Part shown: positions 5,053 through 9,641 of the stretch, in pieces
How positions within the stretch are numbered: the first letter of the stretch is position 1
Layout: every line of letters starts with the position of its first letter
Assembly (NCBI GenBank): GCA_031267015.1
Contig: JAIRZW010000050.1
Span: 1 to 9,641, forward strand
From: Heliobacteriaceae bacterium
GTDB lineage: Bacteria > Cyanobacteriota > Vampirovibrionia > Gastranaerophilales > Gastranaerophilaceae
Reading direction: 5' to 3'
DNA length: 9,641 nucleotides
The notes under the pieces: model-generated
Told to the model about the DNA's origin: nothing
Database searches by the model: none
Seen by the model: the letters and a program-made list of their open reading frames with translations, nothing else
Made by a program: the position numbers and the translations under genes

Positions 5053-5322
5053 TCAACCTCTGATTTTAAGTTTTTTAATTAAGTCTCTGTATTCTTCGAT
5101 ATTTTGGCCTTTGAGGTAAGCCAGAAGTCTTTTTCTTTTACCGACCATCATAAGGAGTCCTCTTTTAGTAGAGAAGTCTTTTTTGTTGACTTTAAGGTGT
5201 TCTGTAAGCTCGGCGATTTTTTTGCTAAGCATAGCAACCTGAACCGAAGTTGAGCCGGTGTCTTTTTCATTCTTGCCGTATTTTTTGACAAGTTCCTTTT
5301 TGTTTTTCAAATTAATTGACAT
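5053..5322 (-). CDS. rpsO: 30S ribosomal protein S15
   Basis: 89 residues from the ATG at 5322, the standard S15 length; an in-frame GTG at 5343 would add an atypical seven-residue start. S15 binds the central domain of 16S rRNA early in 30S assembly. Family marks are NEKDTGSTSVQVAMLSKKIAELTEHLKVNKKDFSTKRGLL, then GKRKRLLAYLK, and the end YRDLIKKLKIRG. AAGGA sits about 9 nt before the ATG. A near-consensus promoter and a leader of ~47 nt precede it, which may hold the S15 autoregulatory RNA known in other bacteria, though I cannot draw a convincing structure. pnp, a common neighbour, is absent. A strong terminator follows. Confidence 0.96.
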   Translation of the reverse strand: MSINLKNKKELVKKYGKNEKDTGSTSVQVAMLSKKIAELTEHLKVNKKDFSTKRGLLMMVGKRKRLLAYLKGQNIEEYRDLIKKLKIRG

Positions 5323-5374
5323 GATAAGTTTTCCTTTCTTCACGCGCAGTCAAAGCCTAAACTGTGACAGCCGT

Positions 5375-5402
5375 ATAGTACGGAACAATCATATCATGTC
5401 AA
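5375..5402 (-). promoter_or_regulatory. rpsO promoter
   Basis: On the minus strand: TTGACA (5402-5397), a 16-bp spacer, TACTAT (5380-5375). It predicts a start near 5368 and a leader of about 47 nt to the S15 ATG. Confidence 0.7.
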
Positions 5403-5418
5403 AAATAAAAATCAAGTA

Positions 5419-5850
5419 TTAAGCGTATACAGGTCCGCTGGTTACGCTGCGTGCTGTTGAAAGTGCCGCATCATAGGCTATTTCCGCATCACGTACGGAA
5501 GTAATACCTTGCATATATTCACCTTGGTCACAAAGAGAACCTTTTACAGCGTCATTTACACCATTTTTATCAACACCATATTTTGATGTTAATTTACCAA
5601 CAGTTTTATTAAAAGTTGCTTTTACTTTACCTAAAATGTTACCCAGGTAAGTATATTTTGCTATTGCTTTGTCACCTTCAGCAAGTTTCTTATCGCAGGC
5701 TTTGTTATATCTTTCAAACCAAGAATCGCTTGGGTTTGTAGCATATCCATTTCCAAATGCAGAATTAAGATAAAGGTTGTAATCACCATTAAATTGCTGA
5801 CTTATCTCTTTATTCTCTAAAAATTGTACTTTGGATAATATGACCTGCAT
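5419..5850 (-). CDS. Hypothetical protein (143 residues)
   Basis: Not recognised. The frame stays open far upstream because it runs antisense through the AlkD-like gene. The true start is the ATG at 5850, with AAAGGGA 5 nt before it. The protein begins MQVILSKVQFLENKE, has an aromatic/asparagine-rich segment (GDYNLYLNSAFGNGYATNPSDSWFERYNKA), then lysine-rich helical stretches, and ends DAEIAYDAALSTARSVTSGPVYA. There is no signal peptide or membrane helix. Two cysteines are seen (KACDKK and SLCDQG). The tail is small-residue rich and helical, somewhat like tails of secreted or filament-forming proteins, but this is only a resemblance. It lies back to back with the AlkD-like gene, and its stop is just upstream of the rpsO promoter. 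Confidence 0.7.
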   Translation of the reverse strand: MQVILSKVQFLENKEISQQFNGDYNLYLNSAFGNGYATNPSDSWFERYNKACDKKLAEGDKAIAKYTYLGNILGKVKATFNKTVGKLTSKYGVDKNGVNDAVKGSLCDQGEYMQGITSVRDAEIAYDAALSTARSVTSGPVYA

Positions 5851-5912
5851 AGTTGTCCCTTTATATTCCTCGTTAAATATATAAAGTATTTTTCGTAAAA
5901 AAAATTGCCTTT

Positions 5913-5943
5913 TTGTTAAGAAATGTAAAAACCATGGTATAAT
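5913..5943 (+). promoter_or_regulatory. Extended -10 promoter of the AlkD-like gene (leaderless)
   Basis: TGG-TATAAT (-10 at 5938-5943), six bases (CAATTT), then ATG at 5950. A possible -35 TTGTTA lies at 5913-5918 with a long 19-bp spacer. No Shine-Dalgarno is present. Confidence 0.65.
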
Positions 5944-5949
5944 CAATTT

Positions 5950-6633
5950 ATGGACATAAGACAACGGCTTTTGGACGAGGCGCAAAAAGATTATAAAAAG
6001 TTCACGGCAGGGCTCATTCCGGGCGCGCAAAACATCCTCGGCGTGCGGCTTCCTGTCTTGCGGCAAATCGCAAAGGAAATAATCACACTCCCTCTCCCCT
6101 ATGTGGGAGAGGGTTGGGGTGAGGGGTACTACCATGAAGAAATATTGCTCCAAGGCTTGGTAATCGGGCTTCTCAAAGATGACCCCGAAACGATTTTGCG
6201 GCACGTGAAAGATTTCATCCCGAAAATAACTAACTGGGCTGTGTGCGACACCTTTTGTACTGGGCTTAAATTCACCAAAAAGAATAAAAAGCCGGTCTGG
6301 GAATTTCTTCAGCCGTATTTGGCCTCGGACAAGGAGTTTGAAGTTCGCTTCGGCGTGGTAATGCTTTTGGCGTACTTTGTTGACGACGAATACATAGACG
6401 CAATCCTGCAAAAATGTGACGAAATCTGTGCGACCGAACGTGAGTATTACATTAAAATGGCCGTAGCATGGGCGGTTTCCGTGTGCTATGTGAAGTTTCC
6501 TGAAAAAACGCATAAATACCTTGAAAACTCCCGCCTTGAGCCATGGACTTACAACAAAAGTATCCAAAAAATTTGCGAATCTTTTCGCGTGGACAAGGAC
6601 GCAAAAGCCCTTTTAAAGACAATGAAAAAATAA
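5950..6633 (+). CDS. DNA alkylation repeat (AlkD-like) protein
   Basis: 227 residues, typical length. The family is a HEAT-repeat solenoid; AlkD is a DNA glycosylase removing bulky or positively charged alkylated purines, while many relatives are untested. Matching parts are GAQNILGVRLPVLRQIAKEI, EEILLQGLVIG, the TNWAVCDTFC segment that bears the usual W and D, REYYIKMAVAWAVSVCYVKFP, and SIQKICESFRV near the end. Between KEI and YYHEE lies TLPLPYVGEGWGEG, the translation of a REP-like palindrome, instead of the usual variable linker. The frame is kept, so the gene is probably still functional. The start is leaderless, 6 nt after a TATAAT. The protein acts alone and is not in an operon. Confidence 0.88.
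   Translation: MDIRQRLLDEAQKDYKKFTAGLIPGAQNILGVRLPVLRQIAKEIITLPLPYVGEGWGEGYYHEEILLQGLVIGLLKDDPETILRHVKDFIPKITNWAVCDTFCTGLKFTKKNKKPVWEFLQPYLASDKEFEVRFGVVMLLAYFVDDEYIDAILQKCDEICATEREYYIKMAVAWAVSVCYVKFPEKTHKYLENSRLEPWTYNKSIQKICESFRVDKDAKALLKTMKK
6090..6126. repeat. REP-like palindrome inside the AlkD-like coding sequence
   Basis: CCCTCTCCC (6090-6098), loop CTATGT (6099-6104), GGGAGAGGG (6105-6113), then TTGGGGTGAGGGG (6114-6126). This is a perfect 9-bp stem plus the GGTGAGGG box of the common CCCTCACCC REP type. It is translated in frame as LPLPYVGEGWGEG; the antisense frame reads TPTLSHIGERE, a peptide familiar from spurious REP translations. Confidence 0.8.
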
Positions 6634-6640
6634 CAAGTTT

Positions 6641-6660
6641 ACGAATTGTAACGAATTGTG
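6641..6660 (+). repeat. Two 10-bp direct repeats upstream of the second pilin promoter
   Basis: ACGAATTGTa (6641-6650) followed by ACGAATTGTg (6651-6660), one helical turn apart and ending 6 bp before the -35 at 6667. The placement suits an activator binding on one DNA face, but no regulator can be named. Confidence 0.4.
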
Positions 6661-6666
6661 CAAGAG

Positions 6667-6695
6667 TTGACAATTTTGCAAATTTGTGCTATAAA
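6667..6695 (+). promoter_or_regulatory. Promoter of the second pilin-like gene (leaderless)
   Basis: TTGACA (6667-6672), a 17-bp spacer, TGC-TATAAA (-10 at 6690-6695), six bases, then ATG at 6702. It also decides the start: a longer frame from 6543 would run through this promoter and the AlkD-like gene. Confidence 0.8.
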
Positions 6696-6701
6696 AGTTG
6701 T

Positions 6702-7340
6702 ATGAAAAAATATGGATTCACTCTTGCGGAAATTTTGATTACATTAGGCATAATAGGCGTTGTTGCAGCCTTGACAATGCCGTCGCTTATACATAAACAG
6801 CGTAATAAGGCTTTGGAAGCACAATTCAAAAAAACTTACAGCATGCTGGCCCAGGTATTATTGCGGGTGTCTGTTGATGAACCGGATTTTTATAATGACA
6901 TTACAGGGATGAATTCTGTGTCTGGGGCAATAACAAAACTCAAGCCGGCATTAATAAAGTATATGAACGTAGCGAAAGATTATAATAATAAGGATTATAT
7001 TGATACTCTTCAGGAAAAATACACGAACTATGACGGGAAGCTGCCGCTGGCAGACGCTTCTTGGGGATATGTAGGACAATTTGTGCTTTCTGACGGAACC
7101 ATGATTTTCACTGAATGTACTTCAATGTGTACTCCTGCCATAATTATTGCAGATTTAACCGGCCCTGAAAAAGGTCCAAACCGCGCCGGATATGATTTGT
7201 TTGCCTTTGCAATAGGCTCTAAAATGGAGCTTCTGCCTTATAAGAGAGGCGACAGTGAAGATAAAGCAAGCAGATTCTATGGCTTTTCAAATGCAGAAAA
7301 AGCCCTGAGTGAGCCTGATTATTTCAAAAATTTGCCTTAA
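6702..7340 (+). CDS. Type IV pilin-like protein
   Basis: 212 residues from the ATG at 6702. The start MKKYGFTLAEILITLGIIGVVAALTMPSL is a canonical prepilin leader: peptidase cleavage G5/F6, mature F1 and E5, then a membrane helix used for fibre packing. The following KQRNKALEAQFKKTYSMLAQ continues the long alpha-1 helix. The globular part contains a likely disulfide pair in ECTSMCTP and the stretch PNRAGYDLFAFAIGSK; PNxxGxDxF is a motif I associate with pilin-like proteins of this kind. It lacks the lectin-like tail of its relative at 2528-3415, so the two share only the assembly helix. It is probably part of a pseudopilus or pilus; the assembly machine (ATPase, prepilin peptidase) is not in the window. 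Its TAA shares the bases TTAA with the lysS stop on the other strand. Confidence 0.85.
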   Translation: MKKYGFTLAEILITLGIIGVVAALTMPSLIHKQRNKALEAQFKKTYSMLAQVLLRVSVDEPDFYNDITGMNSVSGAITKLKPALIKYMNVAKDYNNKDYIDTLQEKYTNYDGKLPLADASWGYVGQFVLSDGTMIFTECTSMCTPAIIIADLTGPEKGPNRAGYDLFAFAIGSKMELLPYKRGDSEDKASRFYGFSNAEKALSEPDYFKNLP

Positions 7341-8830
7341 ATTTTATGTTTCAACGTCGGAAACGCTATAACGTCGCGGATTGAGTGTGAATCTGTCAAA
7401 AGCATTACGAGGCGGTCGATTCCCATCCCCATGCCTCCTGCAGGAGGCATGCCGTGCTCAAGCGCGGTTATAAAGTCTTCGTCAATGCACATTGCTTCGT
7501 CGTCGCCGCCGCATTTTGCGACTGCCTGCGCCTCAAACCTCATGCGCTGGTCAATCGGGTCGGTAAGTTCTGAAAACGCATTGGCAATCTCCCAGCCGTT
7601 CACCCTGGTTTCAAAACGTTCTGTTAAACGCTCGTTGTCTCGGTGAACCTTAGCCAGCGGCGAAATATCGCGCGGATAATCAATAATATGAACCGGCTGA
7701 ATCAAATGCGGCTCGACTTTTTCCTCAAAAACCGCCTCAATCACCTGACCCCAGTTAATGCACTCGTCTGCGTCCACACCAATAGATTTGGCTTTTTGTT
7801 TTGCTTCATCCGGAGTGAAAATATAGTTAAAGTCGATTCCCGTGTACTCTTTAACCGCGCCGAGCATGGTTTTTCTGTCCCACGGCGGCGTTAGGTCGAT
7901 TTCGTTCTCGCCGTACCTGATTTTCATTGTGCCCAGAACCTCCTGCGCAACCGACGCAACCATATTTTCAGTGAGCGCCATCATTTCATTGTAATCCACA
8001 TATGCCTGATACAGCTCAATCATCGTAAATTCAGGGTTGTGGCGGGTGTCAATGCCTTCGTTGCGGAAGCTTCTGTTAATCTCAAAAACCTTTTCGCTCA
8101 AGCCGCCCACCATAAGCCTTTTGAGGTAAAGCTCCGGCGCAATCCGCATATACATATCCATATCAAGCGAGTTATGGCGGGTTATGAAAGGCTTTGCATT
8201 GGCTCCGCCCGGCTGCGGGTGAAGCATAGGGGTTTCAACCTCCAAAAATCCCTGCGCGGTAAGGTATTCGCGAATCTTTTGGATAATTAAACTTCTTTTC
8301 TTAAAGGTTTCGCGCGATTCTTCGTTGGCTATCAGGTCAACGTAACGCTGACGGTAGCGGGTTTCAACATCAGTAAGACCGTGAAACTTTTCCGGCAGCG
8401 GCAAAAGCGATTTTGAGAGCATTTTAAGCGATTTTACCTTAATCGAAAGTTCTCCGCGCGGCGTGCGTCTGATTGTGCCGGTGAAGCCGACAATATCGCC
8501 GAGGTCAATGAGCTTAAGCACGGCCATTTGGTCGTCGGAAAGGTTGTCTTTGTGCGAGAACACCTGAATCTTGCCTGACGAATCCATAAGGTCAATAAAC
8601 ATCCCCGTGTTTCTGATTGCCATAACACGTCCTGCAACTGAGTATGAGTCTTCTGTTTCCACTCCTGCTTCCAGGTCTTTATATTTTTCCTGCAAATCCA
8701 GCGCGTCCGCGTTCTTGTCGAACGAGTACGGATAAGGGTTAACGCCCTTGTCTGCGAGGTCTGCGAGTTTCTGAATCCGCGTCTGCCTGATTTGGTCTTT
8801 TCCGGTTGTATGTTCTGCTGCCTGTGTCAT
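7337..8830 (-). CDS. lysS: Lysyl-tRNA synthetase, class II
   Basis: 497 residues, normal length. It charges tRNA-Lys with lysine in two ATP-driven steps in the cytoplasm. An N-terminal OB-fold at about 60-165 (YSVAGRVMAIRNTG, FIDLMDSSGKIQVF) binds the anticodon. The class II core shows RQRYVDLI, VETPMLHPQPGGANAKPFITRHN, MRIAPELYLKRLMVGG, motif 2 FRNEGIDTRHNPEFTMIELYQAY at ~255-275, and motif 3 GMGMGIDRLVMLL at ~467-480. AGGAG stands 8 nt before the ATG. Its stop overlaps the stop of the convergent pilin gene in the palindrome TTAA and no terminator hairpin separates them. A 22-bp perfect palindrome lies in its motif 3 region. Confidence 0.98.
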   Translation of the reverse strand: MTQAAEHTTGKDQIRQTRIQKLADLADKGVNPYPYSFDKNADALDLQEKYKDLEAGVETEDSYSVAGRVMAIRNTGMFIDLMDSSGKIQVFSHKDNLSDDQMAVLKLIDLGDIVGFTGTIRRTPRGELSIKVKSLKMLSKSLLPLPEKFHGLTDVETRYRQRYVDLIANEESRETFKKRSLIIQKIREYLTAQGFLEVETPMLHPQPGGANAKPFITRHNSLDMDMYMRIAPELYLKRLMVGGLSEKVFEINRSFRNEGIDTRHNPEFTMIELYQAYVDYNEMMALTENMVASVAQEVLGTMKIRYGENEIDLTPPWDRKTMLGAVKEYTGIDFNYIFTPDEAKQKAKSIGVDADECINWGQVIEAVFEEKVEPHLIQPVHIIDYPRDISPLAKVHRDNERLTERFETRVNGWEIANAFSELTDPIDQRMRFEAQAVAKCGGDDEAMCIDEDFITALEHGMPPAGGMGMGIDRLVMLLTDSHSIRDVIAFPTLKHKI

Positions 8831-8838
8831 TATAAATT

Positions 8839-8860
8839 CTCCTATGAGAAAATTCTAACA
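8839..8860 (-). promoter_or_regulatory. lysS extended -10 promoter and ribosome binding site
   Basis: TGT-TAGAAT (-10 at 8857-8852) predicts a start near 8845, directly before the Shine-Dalgarno AGGAG (8843-8839). The leader is about 15 nt, just enough for ribosome binding. No clear -35 is seen. Confidence 0.45.
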
Positions 8861-9048
8861 CAAACAAAGTCTATCTAAAATCAATTTTCCAATCATGCTT
8901 GGCTCTATTAGTCTTAATAATCCACAAAATATGACATTCTTTTACTTGTATTTGACATATTTTTGCATGATGTCGACAAATTAATGTAAAAATTTTGCCT
9001 TAAACACGACTGTTAAACAAATTATACTTTTTACGGAGGTATTATTTA
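8861..9048. promoter_or_regulatory. Divergent intergenic region with promoter and operator candidates for the XRE gene
   Basis: AT-rich and without a gene. Two plus-strand promoter candidates are TTGCAT (8963-8968) with an 18-bp spacer to TAAAAA (8987-8992), and TTAAAC (9000-9005) with a 17-bp spacer to TATACT (9023-9028). An 8-bp palindrome TGTCGACA (8971-8978) lies inside the first, with ATTTGACAT (8950-8958) as an imperfect partner of ATGTCGACAAAT. XRE regulators often repress themselves, so this is a plausible autoregulatory operator. The Shine-Dalgarno GGAGG is at 9035-9039. Confidence 0.4.
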
Positions 9049-9360
9049 ATGAACATCAAACAACTGCTCGGTGCCAGAATAAGGGACATTAGAAGAAAGA
9101 AAAATTTCTCACAGGAACACTTTTCCGAACTTATCGACATGAACCCGCGGCAAATCGTCAGGATAGAAAATGGCGAAAGCTTTCCTACTGCCGAGCACCT
9201 GGAAAAAATCGCCAAAGCTTTGGATGTTACGGTACAGGAGTTATTTCACAATGAATTTCATTTGCCCGTCGAAACTATCAGGGCAAAAATTCTTGACAAA
9301 CTTCACAACCTGAACACTGAACAGCTGCGAACGGTCTTTACTGTTGTAATGGACTTATAA
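9049..9360 (+). CDS. XRE-family helix-turn-helix regulator
   Basis: 103 residues. Residues ~5-62 are a Cro/C1-type HTH domain: LGARIRDIRRKKNFSQEHFSELIDMNPRQIVRIENGESFPTAEHLEKIAKALDV, with the expected SQ at the start of helix 2 and RIENG after helix 3. The rest (ELFHNEFHLPVETIRAKILDKLHNLNTEQLRTVFTVVMDL) is helical and leucine-rich and probably mediates dimerisation. The order HTH then short helical tail is common in chromosomal regulators of unknown target and in phage or plasmid repressors; no phage or toxin gene is seen here. GGAGG stands 9 nt before the ATG. The target is unknown, with autoregulation likely through the upstream palindrome. Confidence 0.88.
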   Translation: MNIKQLLGARIRDIRRKKNFSQEHFSELIDMNPRQIVRIENGESFPTAEHLEKIAKALDVTVQELFHNEFHLPVETIRAKILDKLHNLNTEQLRTVFTVVMDL

Positions 9361-9383
9361 ATTTGCAAAAACCGGCTGCAAAT
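9361..9383. other. Hairpin between the XRE gene and the ligase gene
   Basis: ATTTGCA (9361-9367) and TGCAAAT (9377-9383) form a perfect 7-bp inverted repeat with a 9-base loop, filling the gap between two convergent stop codons. It lacks a T-run on either strand, so it is at best a weak bidirectional terminator. Confidence 0.4.
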
Positions 9384-9384
9384 A

Positions 9385-9641
9385 TTATACGCCCACAAGC
9401 TCTTTCACATCGCTGCGTTTAACTTTTCTGGTAGAAGTGCGCGGCAGCGGTTCTTTTTTTATTATAACGGTAACCGGACGTTTATAAGCCGCAAGCTTTT
9501 GCGACAGGCTCTTAATCTCGGTGCGCACAAGCTTATCGAGTGTTTCGTCGTCATAATTCTGAATAAATTCGTCTTTCGGAACGATAACGACAGCAATGTC
9601 TTCGGTTCCGTCTTTTGCACCGCCGGTTCGCGGCATGCCGA
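9385..9641 (-). CDS. AMP-forming acyl-CoA synthetase/ligase, C-terminal end (5' part outside window)
   Basis: The last ~85 residues of an ANL-superfamily enzyme; the frame runs off the right edge and the internal ATG at 9636 is not the start. GMPRTGG...EDIAVVIVPK matches the start of the mobile C-terminal domain (usually VVGxPD...GExxxAFVV). QKLAAYKRPVTVIIKKEPLPRTSTRKVKRSDVKELV is the A10 region, with the catalytic lysine in STRKVKR (usually TxTGKVxR; here G is replaced by R). Such enzymes activate carboxylic acids, often fatty acids, to acyl-AMP and then acyl-CoA or acyl-ACP. Without the N-terminal part the substrate cannot be given; a long-chain fatty-acid ligase is the likeliest reading. 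Confidence 0.8.
   Translation of the reverse strand, partial: GMPRTGGAKDGTEDIAVVIVPKDEFIQNYDDETLDKLVRTEIKSLSQKLAAYKRPVTVIIKKEPLPRTSTRKVKRSDVKELVGV

Noticed and set aside
5851..6567. Long minus-strand open frame continuing upstream of the 143-residue protein.
   Set aside because: It is antisense to the well-supported AlkD-like gene and includes the spurious REP peptide TPTLSHIGERE. The ribosome binding site at 5850 marks the real start.
6543..6701. N-terminal extension of the second pilin-like protein from an ATG at 6543.
   Set aside because: It overlaps the AlkD-like gene in another frame and would put a full promoter inside the coding region. The prepilin leader must be N-terminal, which fits 6702.
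1..9641. CRISPR array, insertion sequence, tRNA or prophage in the window.
   Set aside because: No regularly spaced repeats, transposase or integrase reading, cloverleaf or phage structural genes are seen. The XRE gene alone is not enough to call a prophage.

Overview
This 9.6 kb window is a dense chromosomal segment with moderate to low GC and genes on both strands. It reads like an anaerobic, fermentative bacterium with a Gram-negative-type envelope. The most likely group is the gut Melainabacteria/Vampirovibrionia (Gastranaerophilales). That guess rests on two type IV pilin-like proteins with near-identical FTLAE(V/I)LITLGIIGVVA N-termini, a HydF [FeFe]-hydrogenase maturase and a single-domain MCE/MlaD protein. 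It is an inference from gene style, not a proven assignment.

Layout. 1-373 (-): start of a pterin-binding corrinoid methyltransferase (AcsE/DHPS fold) cut by the left edge. 548-706 (+): 52-residue unknown protein, followed by a structured ~110 nt untranslated segment and a strong terminator. 895-1247 (+): two tiny membrane proteins in an overlapping pair. 1249-3415 (-): a pilin-like protein with a lectin-like C-terminus, then an MCE-domain protein, then uracil phosphoribosyltransferase. 3584-3823 (+): probable RNA polymerase omega. 3823-3896: a REP-like palindromic element at the convergent ends of omega and hydF. 3875-5322 (-): hydF and rpsO, separated by a terminator. 5419-5850 (-): 143-residue unknown protein. 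5950-6633 (+): AlkD-like DNA alkylation repeat protein carrying an in-frame REP-like palindrome. 6702-7340 (+): second pilin-like protein. 7337-8830 (-): lysS. 9049-9360 (+): XRE-family regulator. 9385-9641 (-): C-terminal end of an AMP-forming acyl-CoA ligase.

Most genes here are housekeeping (lysS, rpsO, upp, omega) and there is no obvious large operon. Three things stand out. (1) The last ~130 bp of the pilin gene at 2528-3415 are GC-rich and encode a lectin-like WYQNF...NGN...YVVRC tail. This looks like the variable region of a diversity-generating retroelement target; no reverse transcriptase or template repeat lies in the window. (2) Five genes have a -10 hexamer exactly 6 nt before their ATG and no Shine-Dalgarno, pointing to systematic leaderless transcription. 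(3) REP-like palindromes have entered coding sequence, once inside the AlkD-like gene and once supplying the C-terminus and stop codon of hydF.
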